Positions 36,123 to 43,900 of a DNA stretch of 64,000 nucleotides are shown here, piece after piece. The DNA lies in the NCBI GenBank assembly GCA_007748055.1, contig CP036279.1:6448001-6512000 (forward strand), read 5' to 3'. Made by a program: the position numbers and the translations under genes. The notes under the pieces were generated by a model. It had not been told where the DNA came from. It saw only the letters and a list, made by a program, of their open reading frames with translations, and ran no database searches. Origin of the DNA: Kolteria novifilia (lineage in GTDB: Bacteria > Planctomycetota > Planctomycetia > Kolteriales > Kolteriaceae). Each line of letters opens with the position of its first letter. Position 1 is the stretch's first letter.

Positions 36123-36737
36123 TCAGACGTGGTTCTTCGAATGAGACTGACTCGCTCGCCATCGAGCTCCTTGTTGACATATCAGCCCCCCCAATAGAAC
36201 ACCAACAAGGATTATTCCGTAGTTCCACCATGGCCGGCCTCGCGAACTCAACCGATGAGAGATCGGCACGTTCGCGGCGACATCCAAATACATCGCAACA
36301 CCGGACCATCTTCTCCCAAGCGAATCGATACTCACAATCTGGGGAGTTCCTGGATAGTTGATGATGCACAGATTATCACCATCCCTTCCTGCACAAACGA
36401 CGAAGTGATCAGACTTGCCGGAATCCGGACGTCGACGAACATGGAGAATGGCTGGGCAGGGGAACTCCGCCAACTCGACTTGATCCCACCGCACCGCAAG
36501 CGTCTGAAATCCCATCGACGTCGCGGCGAAGTCGACGTCCGCAAGAGAGAAGGGCTCTCCCCCATCCGGAAAGAACCTCATGACTTCCTGATCATTCGGA
36601 AACGCACCTAGCAGGGCAAGTGAGTCCCGAAAAGATTCGACAGCGCACCGTCCGTCATCCCTTGCCGCGCTTCCGCCGAGTGACCACGAGGACAGCAGTA
36701 CGATCGTTACCAGGGAGAAGAGCATGGGCCGCACCAT
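36123..36737 (-). CDS. C39-like (double-glycine) peptidase-like protein, membrane-anchored
   Basis: Signal peptide (MLFSLVTIVLLSSWSLGGSA) and a C-terminal TM helix (GIILVGVLLGGLIC) frame a domain of about 125 residues resembling family C39 peptidases. C31 opens it (GRCAVESFRDSLALLGAF), HFVVCAGRDGDNLCIINYPG holds H111, and the usual third residue Asp is Asn127. The Gln normally six residues before the Cys (oxyanion hole) is not seen. C39 enzymes cut after Gly-Gly in leader peptides. Such a site is present in the next-door Cys-rich protein. The unusual triad means activity is not certain. Fourth gene of the operon. Confidence 0.62.
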   Translation of the reverse strand: MVRPMLFSLVTIVLLSSWSLGGSAARDDGRCAVESFRDSLALLGAFPNDQEVMRFFPDGGEPFSLADVDFAATSMGFQTLAVRWDQVELAEFPCPAILHVRRRPDSGKSDHFVVCAGRDGDNLCIINYPGTPQIVSIDSLGRRWSGVAMYLDVAANVPISHRLSSRGRPWWNYGIILVGVLLGGLICQQGARWRASQSHSKNHV

Positions 36738-36791
36738 CTACCATATCTCCTACTGCCACACATGTGCCATCGCAAGCCGCACTCTCCCTAG

Positions 36792-37295
36792 TCACGGGCA
36801 GTGACAGGTGGCACAGTCACTAGATCCACCCGTACCATCGGTAAAGTTGATCTCTGTACAGTCCCCTGGACAGATGCCACAGATCGAGTCTTCCATAGTC
36901 CCAGTCGAGTAGATCCTACCACACGGATCTCCCGGGGTAACTGGCCCCATACATGATGAGTGAGTGTATATGCGCTCGGTCCCTTCGCAGTCCTTGAACT
37001 CTCCGTCAATACACCGATCGCACGTTTCATCCTCGTCATCTATTTCACACGCGAAGACATCTTGAGGTTCAGGACAACTGATCACTGAGCAACACTTACT
37101 CCAAGTACTCTCCCCGGAGGGAACACACGCAGTGCAGACGGGAACGGTGTTGAAGTTCTCGCAGTAGCCAACGACTCCTCCCTCATACTCGGCCAGCGAA
37201 GACGCCGACAACTGGACAAATGCCTCAATACCAACTGAGGTCCACGCCGTGGACGCCATGACGAATACTCCAATCACCGACATCATGTACTTCAT
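36792..37295 (-). CDS. Cys-rich secreted peptide precursor with GG leader motif
   Basis: 167 residues with a hydrophobic N-terminus (MSVIGVFVMASTAW), then LSASSLAEYEGG at 29-40, which fits the double-glycine leader pattern LSxxELxxIxGG except Ser for Glu and Tyr for Ile. The part after the Gly pair has 18 cysteines in 127 residues (C45, 54, 57, 68, 69, 74, 83, 92, 95, 103, 115, 125, 139, 142, 146, 161, 164, 166), so many disulfides or a metal site are likely. Acidic overall. GGAGG lies eight bases before the ATG at 37293-37295, which overlaps the upstream stop as ATGA. No family recognised. Confidence 0.68.
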   Translation of the reverse strand: MKYMMSVIGVFVMASTAWTSVGIEAFVQLSASSLAEYEGGVVGYCENFNTVPVCTACVPSGESTWSKCCSVISCPEPQDVFACEIDDEDETCDRCIDGEFKDCEGTERIYTHSSCMGPVTPGDPCGRIYSTGTMEDSICGICPGDCTEINFTDGTGGSSDCATCHCP

Positions 37296-38377
37296 CTCGA
37301 TTTCCTCCGATAGAGAAGATATCCACCAATGGCGAACACCAACGATAGAGCGATCATACAGACCAAGAGCCAAGACCACCAACTGCCTGGAGACTGTCGC
37401 ACAAGATATTCGTCTGGAACAGCTTGCTTGTCATCGAATACTCCTTTGTGAGCGGCAGCGAACTCCTCCTTTGTGAGTTTCGGCAAAGCCACTCTTCTCC
37501 GTATTTCTTCGTGTGACTGCCTAATTCGTTCACCATCGCGTATGTATTCAAAACCGGGTCGCGGCCCGGCGTGAAAGGTGCTGGCAGTCAACAGCCTGTT
37601 GACCGAGACATCCTTGAGGGTCATCGTTTGTCTCAGTTTGAGCTGGTCGTCCACGAATATTTCATTGACCACTTCCCAAGGAACCCAGACGTCATCTTCG
37701 GAACCTCCATTTGGAGTTCTCCGAAAGTCTTCATTGGTGAATCGCATCGCATATCTCTTGGATGGAACCAAGTACTCCCACCGAACTGGAGCGTAGCCGA
37801 ACTCAGGCGCCATCGAGATACGTACCCTTGCATCGTTCGAATACTCTTCGCTGGCGGGAATTTCTGTAATTGGAGGCCCCACCGTCAGCACTTCGCACGC
37901 GACACCACCTATTGTCACGCGTCCTTCGTATCTTACGTGTTTCTCCGTCTTACATAGATCCGCGAAGGTCGAGTTGGTTGTTGAATAGGTCCGCAAGCCA
38001 ATCGCGTGAATGTAGAGTTCTCCTCCAAAGTCACTGAGCGAGATTGGCTCATCGACCACACGCCGCAGTCGTTGACTTATGCGCACCGATCGACCATTAG
38101 CTCGAATGTACTCTCCTTCGTAGTTCGGATCGTCCTCGGATAGATCGAGACGCCTTACAAGCATACGCCACTTGGGAGGCTGAAGCTGCAGCTGGATCAT
38201 TGTCCCCTTCTTACCGCTGTTCACTTCTGAATCGGAGTTCGCAACGTAGGTGACTTGAAAGGTTCGGATCTGACTTGTGTAGGCGTCCAACTTGGTGATC
38301 AAGTCCTCGGTCGTCGGCGCTGAGCCGTCCGCCGACAACGGCAACACAAGCGATATCAACATCAACGTCACAGTCAT
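37292..38377 (-). CDS. LolA-like outer-membrane-lipoprotein-sorting-type protein with TM tail
   Basis: Signal peptide (MTVTLMLISLVLPLSADGSA), then a 320-residue beta domain resembling LolA/LolB-fold proteins (LITKLDAYTSQIRTFQVTYV, MIQLQLQPPKWRMLV), the fold that carries hydrophobic ligands across the periplasm. A C-terminal membrane helix (WWSWLLVCMIALSLVFAIGG) with a basic end YRRKSR keeps it anchored. Such LolA-like proteins recur in planctomycetes beside pseudopilins. Second gene of the operon; its stop codon overlaps the start of the Cys-rich gene by four bases. Confidence 0.6.
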   Translation of the reverse strand: MTVTLMLISLVLPLSADGSAPTTEDLITKLDAYTSQIRTFQVTYVANSDSEVNSGKKGTMIQLQLQPPKWRMLVRRLDLSEDDPNYEGEYIRANGRSVRISQRLRRVVDEPISLSDFGGELYIHAIGLRTYSTTNSTFADLCKTEKHVRYEGRVTIGGVACEVLTVGPPITEIPASEEYSNDARVRISMAPEFGYAPVRWEYLVPSKRYAMRFTNEDFRRTPNGGSEDDVWVPWEVVNEIFVDDQLKLRQTMTLKDVSVNRLLTASTFHAGPRPGFEYIRDGERIRQSHEEIRRRVALPKLTKEEFAAAHKGVFDDKQAVPDEYLVRQSPGSWWSWLLVCMIALSLVFAIGGYLLYRRKSR

Positions 38378-38415
38378 GGCCGACTATTCTCCGAAACGAG
38401 GTTACTGACACGGGA

Positions 38416-39354
38416 CTAGAGCCCATGGCCGAGTTGGTCAAACGCTTCCTCACGGGTCGCGAGTCGGCGCCAAAGGATGAGATCAATTGCGTTGTCGACA
38501 AATGCGACGTGCCCATCGCCGTAGAGAACATGGACCCCTCCCTGGTGCCAACTCCTCGCGGACATGAACGCCTGGTTGCTCGCGACGCAATCCTTCATCA
38601 CGGCGTTCGGCGGCAGGTAGTGGACATAGGTAACGTGCCGATGGGCTCCGCGAAACCAGGTCGCTCCGCAATCCTCGTCGAGGAAGGCGGGGCCCGACTG
38701 ATTGGCGGCGACACACGGAGTCACAAAGTCCAGGCTGCTGCCGTCGGTGAATCCCAACGCGGTAGCGCGGGAGCGTTCGGAGACGAACGCCGTCTGGCTC
38801 AGCCCTTTGGTGATGTCTCTCGGCTTTTTTGAATAGATGCAGAACGCTCCGCCCGGATCGGTGGGCCAGTTGGGGAGCACTCCGCGGCAGAAGCGGTAGC
38901 TCGCCCCCATTCGAGGAGCCGTGTCCGAGGGACACAGTAGCGAGGCAATTTGGGCCGACATCGCGCTGGCGTTGTCGCCGATCAAGGGCGGCTGCCCGCC
39001 GCGATCAGTCGTCTCGTCTTTCCAATTGACCTTGTCGGCGACGTCGTGACGATCAAGCCAAGGAAGGAGTTCGACAAAACCGGAAAAGCAGTAGCCTCGG
39101 CTGCGACCATTCTCCCTTGTCGCACCGCAGAAGGTCCTCGGAAACTCTCCGTGACTATCGGTGAACCCGGTGATGGCGACACCGATTGAGTGCAACCTCG
39201 AGGTGCACTGCAAGCGTTGGGCGGAAGCGCGGGCCCCCATCACGGCGGGCATCAACAGGCTTAAAAGAAAACCAATGATCGCCAGAACGACGAGCAGTTC
39301 GATCAGAGTGAACGCGCACCGCCTAGGTCGCGCGAAAGAAGATGGCGCAGCCAC
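38416..39354 (-). CDS. DUF1559 pseudopilin-like protein
   Basis: Type IV-pilin-like N-terminus RCAFTLIELLVVLAIIGFLL; the residue before the cleavage site is Ala rather than Gly, which prepilin peptidases tolerate less well. The 312-residue body ends with the DUF1559 signature GGVHVLYGDGHVAFVDNAIDL. Four conserved Cys occur in the middle. Proteins of this family are abundant in planctomycetes and are thought to be exported pseudopilins. The GTG at 39352-39354 has GGAGG nine bases upstream. First gene of the five-gene operon, with 38 bases to the LolA-like gene. Confidence 0.85.
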   Translation of the reverse strand: MAAPSSFARPRRCAFTLIELLVVLAIIGFLLSLLMPAVMGARASAQRLQCTSRLHSIGVAITGFTDSHGEFPRTFCGATRENGRSRGYCFSGFVELLPWLDRHDVADKVNWKDETTDRGGQPPLIGDNASAMSAQIASLLCPSDTAPRMGASYRFCRGVLPNWPTDPGGAFCIYSKKPRDITKGLSQTAFVSERSRATALGFTDGSSLDFVTPCVAANQSGPAFLDEDCGATWFRGAHRHVTYVHYLPPNAVMKDCVASNQAFMSARSWHQGGVHVLYGDGHVAFVDNAIDLILWRRLATREEAFDQLGHGL

Positions 39355-39952
39355 TCGCCCAAGCCTCCGTCAACGAGAAGGAAATTCCCACTCCATTGAG
39401 CGTGTGGCGGGATTCGTCACAAGGACGAGGCTATCGCGGATCAGGACACAACCGAACGTTGCGGCTGCCGCGAGGGCATGGCTTCACGCGTACGAACAGC
39501 CTAGCACCAGAAGATGGATAGTAAAGTGAAAAAATAGAGACAGATGACCCACTTCAGCATCGATGAAACGCGGTCCCTCAGCAGAGGACTACTTGTTCAT
39601 TCTTGCGAGCGAATGTGGGAGATTAGGAGACCGTCCAACGCTGACATGGAACGTGCGAAGCGGTCCGGTGCAGTCAGCTTGAATGGCGGCACAACGAGGC
39701 TTGGTTAGAGTCGTCGAGTGGACCTCGGCCCACCACTTTTCCTTCCGATCGGTCGTTGCAGATCGCGTTCGATGCGATTGAGGCATGGGATTACCCCACA
39801 ACCACCAACAAGTTGGGTGGCTCCGGTTGCTCGTCGATCCGAACAAGCGGACCCATGGACCCGCTCTCCGCGCGTCCGCGGGCCACTGGTGGCTCAGGAA
39901 GGCTTCTGGGAAGCGCTCGTTCTCGTGTCCAGGGTCTCTTGTGGCTGCGCCA

Positions 39953-39975
39953 CCCCGATTGGCAAGCAATCGGGG
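39953..39975 (+). repeat. perfect hairpin in a repeat
   Basis: ccccgattg (39953-39961) pairs with caatcgggg (39967-39975) over a 5-base loop, in the context ggctgcgcc...ggccacc. A short dispersed-repeat-type palindrome. Confidence 0.6.
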
Positions 39976-39995
39976 CCACCCGGTCACTCTTACCG

Positions 39996-40113
39996 CTCCC
40001 CCTTGTCCAAGGGGGAGTTTGAGGGGGGTCTTCCCTCCGCCTTTGCTCAGCACATTCCCACAAGTGGAACAACGACAACCGCCCCCCCTGAATCCCCTCT
40101 TGGACAAGGGGAG
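39996..40113 (+). repeat. paired CTCCCCCTTGTCC repeat (inverted arms)
   Basis: The left unit, ctcccccttgtccaaggggg with agtttgaggggggt, and the right unit, cccccctgaatcccctcttg with gacaaggggag, are inverted copies with mismatches around a 52-base centre. Each arm is itself a palindrome. Confidence 0.7.
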
Positions 40114-40129
40114 ACATCAAAAGCCTAAT

Positions 40130-40139
40130 GGGGGGGGGG
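40130..40139 (+). repeat. ten-G tract, right of the low-GC operon
   Basis: Ten G followed by ACA, matching 35114-35126 over 13 bases in the same orientation. Confidence 0.8.
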
Positions 40140-40247
40140 ACATTCAAACACTAAGCGGGGAACGTCGGACCGCGCATGCCTACCTGAAGAGTGGGCACGG
40201 CACCCACGACCGTTGTGGCACCTGAGGAGAAATTGAAGAGAGAATCT

Positions 40248-42047
40248 TTACCGGCGGGCGGTGGCGACGCCGACGTTGCCGCCGTTGGGGATGCTGGCGA
40301 CGTATTGGCCGAACTTTGACTCGAGGTCGGTGACGCCATTGATGCCGTAGACCTGGCGAAGGGCGAGTTCGTAGTTGTTGTTCTGCAGAGCCGTGTTGAT
40401 GAAGAGCGGCAGTTTCTCGGCACCGCCCATCTCAACGAGGTAGCGGCAGATGCCGACGCTGTGGGCGTAGAAGTCCCGCATCTGCGGCCCGGGCGGATAC
40501 TCACGCATCGTGAACATCTGCGAACAAGAGAACCGCCGCCCCGTCGTCTGGCAACGATAGAGGTTGCCGAGATGGGCGTCCTGCTTGTCGCGCGGTTCGG
40601 TGAGGACCGCCATGCCCTCGTCGGCCCAACGGGGGACGTCGTGAGCGCCGAACTTGCCGGCCAGAACGACGTGCGTGATTTCGTGCGGCAGGATCGCGAG
40701 CTTCATGTTCGGATCGTCGCAGCGGAGTTCGAGCCGACGGCTGCGAATGCGACCATTCTCGTTGAGCACCTTCGAGTGGCCGGGCGACTGCGCGGGAACC
40801 CCGGTGACTTGCGTGTATTCCTGAGCGGTCGGGTAGAGAAAGACATCGCAGCGGGGCGTCCAGTCTCGTTGGGGCGGGCTGCCGAACCACATCTCGTGGC
40901 TCATCTTCCGAGCGGCCTCGGCGAGACGAGCGACCTCCTCACCCAACGCGCGGTCGCGGTGATGGATGCGGAAGTTGGCCGTCTCGATGACCGACCATTG
41001 GCCATGGGCGGTGGGTAGATGCCGCATCGGACAAGCGGGAGCGTTGACGAGCGGGTACTGACTGGTGCCGGTATGGATCGCCGCATTGTCGGTGCGGGCG
41101 ACGTTGGGCTTCTGGACATCCTGCTTGCGATCGCTGATCGCATTGAGCACGGTTTGGGTGTACTCGATCGAGGGGGCGAGCCGCTTGGCGAGGCGAACAT
41201 CGGCCTCGAGTTGCTCCCAGTCGCCGGCCGAATGAGTACCGACGGGGGCCTCGATCCAGCGGTTGTACTTGTCGACGCTGACAAAGAGCAAGCAGTAGCC
41301 CCAGCGTTCCCGCGCGGGCTGGGCGGCGATCGGGTCTTGTTCGTAGGCCTTTTCGTAGAGCGGAAGGGCTTGAGCGTACTGTTTCGCGGCGAAGAGACGC
41401 TCGGCGTCCTTGAGCAGGCTAGTTTGGCCGTGGGCGATGGCGGGGGTCGTGTCGAGCTTGGCCCGAGCTTGGTACTTCGGCTTCGAGGTCGCTTGAGCCC
41501 GCGGAATCGCCCGCCCCCGCGAGCGCTCGACGGTTGGCGGCGCGGCGGTGGGACGAGTCGTCGGCGCGGCCACATTGCCAGCCTGCGCCTCCGGCGTCAG
41601 GATGCGGAGCCGCTGGGCGAGTAAACGGGCTTCGTCGGACTTGCGATTGAGCAGCAGTTCGTTGATCTGGCCGCGATACGCCTCGGCGAGCGTATCGAGG
41701 TACTGGTCGGCGCCGGCGGCCTCGGTCAGGTGCGGCTCGAGGACGGTGATCGCTTCGGCGTAGCGGCGTTCTCCGACCAGCCCGCGTCCCTTGCGAAGGG
41801 CCGACTGGATCTTCAGGTTGCGGACGACGTCGTCGTGTTCGATGCGAACGCTCGGCTCGACGTGTTCGTTCACTTCGGGCTTATGAGCGGCGACTTGCGC
41901 TTGGGCCGGCTGGGACTTTGGCTGGAAGTCGGCCGGCGACAGCGTGATGGGAGTCGGGTCTTCTTTGATGACGATTTGAGCAGGCGGGGCTCCCCCTGCC
42001 AAGGCCACCAAAACCAGCGAAGGCAAAACAGAAAGCTGCGCTAGCAT
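40248..42047 (-). CDS. HEITH metalloprotease-like protein with repeat region
   Basis: A 599-residue protein with a hydrophobic N-terminus (LSVLPSLVLVALAGG). The middle has TPR-type repeats (ALRKGRGLVGERRYAEAITV; LFAAKQYAQALPLYEKAYEQ). The C-terminal domain has AILPHEITHVVLAGKFG with HEITH at 455-459, followed by WADEGMAV, whose Glu is a likely third zinc ligand: the layout of gluzincin-type peptidase-MA domains. The linker between halves is Pro/Thr/Arg-rich. Exported or periplasmic. ATG with AGGGA nine bases upstream. No partner genes identified. Confidence 0.62.
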   Translation of the reverse strand: MLAQLSVLPSLVLVALAGGAPPAQIVIKEDPTPITLSPADFQPKSQPAQAQVAAHKPEVNEHVEPSVRIEHDDVVRNLKIQSALRKGRGLVGERRYAEAITVLEPHLTEAAGADQYLDTLAEAYRGQINELLLNRKSDEARLLAQRLRILTPEAQAGNVAAPTTRPTAAPPTVERSRGRAIPRAQATSKPKYQARAKLDTTPAIAHGQTSLLKDAERLFAAKQYAQALPLYEKAYEQDPIAAQPARERWGYCLLFVSVDKYNRWIEAPVGTHSAGDWEQLEADVRLAKRLAPSIEYTQTVLNAISDRKQDVQKPNVARTDNAAIHTGTSQYPLVNAPACPMRHLPTAHGQWSVIETANFRIHHRDRALGEEVARLAEAARKMSHEMWFGSPPQRDWTPRCDVFLYPTAQEYTQVTGVPAQSPGHSKVLNENGRIRSRRLELRCDDPNMKLAILPHEITHVVLAGKFGAHDVPRWADEGMAVLTEPRDKQDAHLGNLYRCQTTGRRFSCSQMFTMREYPPGPQMRDFYAHSVGICRYLVEMGGAEKLPLFINTALQNNNYELALRQVYGINGVTDLESKFGQYVASIPNGGNVGVATARR

Positions 42048-42578
42048 CTACGACGTCCCTGTCGTGCTAGAGTTCGTGGCTAGAAGCGCGCGGCATCATG
42101 CGGGCGCGGCGAATTTGGACGCGAGTCTTCACCCAGGGGGAGTCATGCCTTCGTGGCGGCTCCCAAAGAAAGGCCAAGACGGGATCGACGGGCAAACGCG
42201 AGCCGTCGGTCGATCGGGGCGGAACCTTTAATCGAATCTGAGGACTTTGCAAGCAAAGTTGTCGAGAATCGGCGCGGATTGGTCGCGATCAGACGGGAAA
42301 GAGGCGCAAAAACGTCCTGATTGGGCAAGATTCAGAGATGTTTTTGATCACATCGCGGGAGACGCGGGAGGTTTGGCGACGCTTGGAGTCTCAGGTCGCG
42401 TTGAGGAACTTTGCGGACTCGTCGGGATGGGGACGGATGAGTGAACGGCACCCACCAGCGCGCAGCGACAACTGCCAGCCGTGGGCACACCGCTTGGAAA
42501 GTTTGGGAGATTCGGTCGCATTCGCCGCGCTGCCAACTCTTGGGGGCAGCGTCGGCACGGCGGTCGGTTGGACGTGGA
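42048..42578. other. intergenic region of 531 bases, nothing firm
   Basis: Contains the upstream region of the metalloprotease-like gene and the 3' end side of rpsU. No terminator with a U-run, repeat or gene could be identified. Confidence 0.4.
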
Positions 42579-42764
42579 TTAGGCGCTGTTGGCGTTGGCC
42601 TGCAAGATCTTCTTCAGACGCTTGCGCTGAGCGCGACGACGGCGTTCGCTCGGCTTCTCGTAGTACGCGGATCGCTTCATTTCCGTGCGGATCCCACTCC
42701 GCTCAATCAACTTCTTGAACCGTTTCAGAGCCTGTTCGATCGACTCATTGGTTCGCAGACGCAT
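42579..42764 (-). CDS. rpsU: 30S ribosomal protein S21 (bS21)
   Basis: A 61-residue basic protein matching bS21: MRLRTNESIEQALKRFKKLI, then RSAYYEKPSERRRRAQRKRL with a Lys/Arg-rich tail. This small-subunit protein helps mRNA binding near the anti-Shine-Dalgarno region and is not universal, but is typical in Proteobacteria, Firmicutes and planctomycetes. The ATG has AGGAGG fourteen bases upstream. It is transcribed on its own, with a plausible promoter at 42847-42875. Confidence 0.93.
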   Translation of the reverse strand: MRLRTNESIEQALKRFKKLIERSGIRTEMKRSAYYEKPSERRRRAQRKRLKKILQANANSA

Positions 42765-43135
42765 CTTCAGTAGTCGGTCCTCCTAAAAGGATCTGCCTCG
42801 GTTGGTCCAGAACGAGAGCGCACTACGGCCCCGGCTCCAAACCGCTGTTATATCGCCAACAGCCGATCCGGACAACACTTTCGGCGTCTCGACGCTACAA
42901 TTTCCCCAGCAGTGCAAGAAGTCGCGAACGATTCGGTCCGATGCGCTTCTAAGTCCCAATACGGAGAAGAAGGTCGACGGGGGCGCCCACGCGTTCCCGC
43001 GAGCCTCTCTGGGGACCGACCACAACGACCGACGATGGGGAACGGGTGCGTGCTGGCGGGAAGACATCTCGCAAGAGAATCGATGCGAGCGGTGCGTCGG
43101 TCACTTCAGAAGAACGCCGACCGAGGGGGCGAGGC
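42765..43135. other. divergent gap between rpsU and bioD
   Basis: 371 bases with the rpsU promoter (listed) on the minus strand. The bioD promoter was not identified; nothing else is apparent. Confidence 0.4.
42847..42875 (-). promoter_or_regulatory. candidate sigma-70-type promoter of rpsU
   Basis: Read on the minus strand: TTGTCC (42870-42875), 17-base spacer, TATAAC (42847-42852). It gives a 5' leader of about 75 bases. Spacing and hexamers are near consensus for a high-GC genome, though chance agreement is possible. Confidence 0.45.
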
Positions 43136-43900
43136 ATGAGCGAAGGCGCCTTTCCTCCAGGCCTCTTCGTCGTCGGGACCGATACCGGCGTCGGCAAGAC
43201 GCGCGTCACCTGCCAACTGGCCCGAAAGCTCCATGCGGAGGGTCACCGCGTGGGGCTCGCCAAGCCGGCGGCGACCGGTTCGGTTCGCTCGGCCACGGGT
43301 GAGGAGCAATGGGAGGACGTCGAACTGCTCCGGGCTCACTGTAGCGACGACGTCTCCGAAGAGGACGTTTGCCCCTACCGTTATGAGTACCCGTTGGCTC
43401 CTCCGGTCGCCCATCGGCTCGACCCGACCCGTGGCGACACCCCCCTTCCGGAAATTGGCGATTTCGTCAAGATCCTTGACAGATGGAGGGGAAACTGCGA
43501 TCTAGTATTAGTAGAGGGGATAGGCGGTCTACTGTGTCCATTGACGGCGCACGAGACGGTGGCCGATCTTGCGGTCGCGATGGGCCTTCCTCTTCTCGTG
43601 GTCGCGCGCCTAGGGCTGGGCACGCTCAATCACACGCTGTTGACCCTCGAAGCCGCCCGGCGACGCGAACTGAACGTCGTGGGCGTCATGATGAACTGCC
43701 CCGAACCGCCAACGGGCACCCATGCCGACATGACAAACCCCCACGAACTACGATCGCGTATCGACGTTCCGCTCTGGGGGCCGGTTCCTCACGGTAGTCT
43801 TCACGACGCCGTGCCAGACGAGATTCAAACGGTCGATTGGGCCTCCCTGTGCCTACCCGGTCAGGTGACGCCACGACGTCGAGGAGCTCCGGATGCCTGA
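43136..43900 (+). CDS. bioD: dethiobiotin synthase
   Basis: Forms the ureido ring of dethiobiotin from 7,8-diaminopelargonate, CO2 and ATP in biotin synthesis. The 254-residue protein has the P-loop GTDTGVGKT (14-22), KPAATGSV, LVLVEGIGGLLCPL with the metal-site Glu, and LPLLVVARLGLGTLNHTLLTLEA, all typical of BioD. The ATG at 43136 is preceded by GAGG; upstream codons in the same frame have no homology. The 3' end overlaps the next gene by eight bases. No other bio gene lies here. Confidence 0.92.
   Translation: MSEGAFPPGLFVVGTDTGVGKTRVTCQLARKLHAEGHRVGLAKPAATGSVRSATGEEQWEDVELLRAHCSDDVSEEDVCPYRYEYPLAPPVAHRLDPTRGDTPLPEIGDFVKILDRWRGNCDLVLVEGIGGLLCPLTAHETVADLAVAMGLPLLVVARLGLGTLNHTLLTLEAARRRELNVVGVMMNCPEPPTGTHADMTNPHELRSRIDVPLWGPVPHGSLHDAVPDEIQTVDWASLCLPGQVTPRRRGAPDA

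Larger units (their letters stand above)
39355..40247. other. 893-base intergenic region with repeats
   Basis: Upstream of the pseudopilin-led operon (promoter expected near 39490-39560, where an AT-rich patch gtgaaaaaatagaga occurs). The remainder holds a stem ccccgattg-gcaag-caatcgggg (39953-39975), a paired CTCCCCCTTG/CAAGGGGAG element (39996-40113) and a ten-G tract. Frames of up to 172 codons across it are low-complexity translations of repeats and are not supported as genes. Confidence 0.5.

Noticed and set aside
39589-40247. several open frames of 78-172 codons
   Set aside because: They translate palindromic repeats, and none has a signal, motif or plausible ribosome-binding site.
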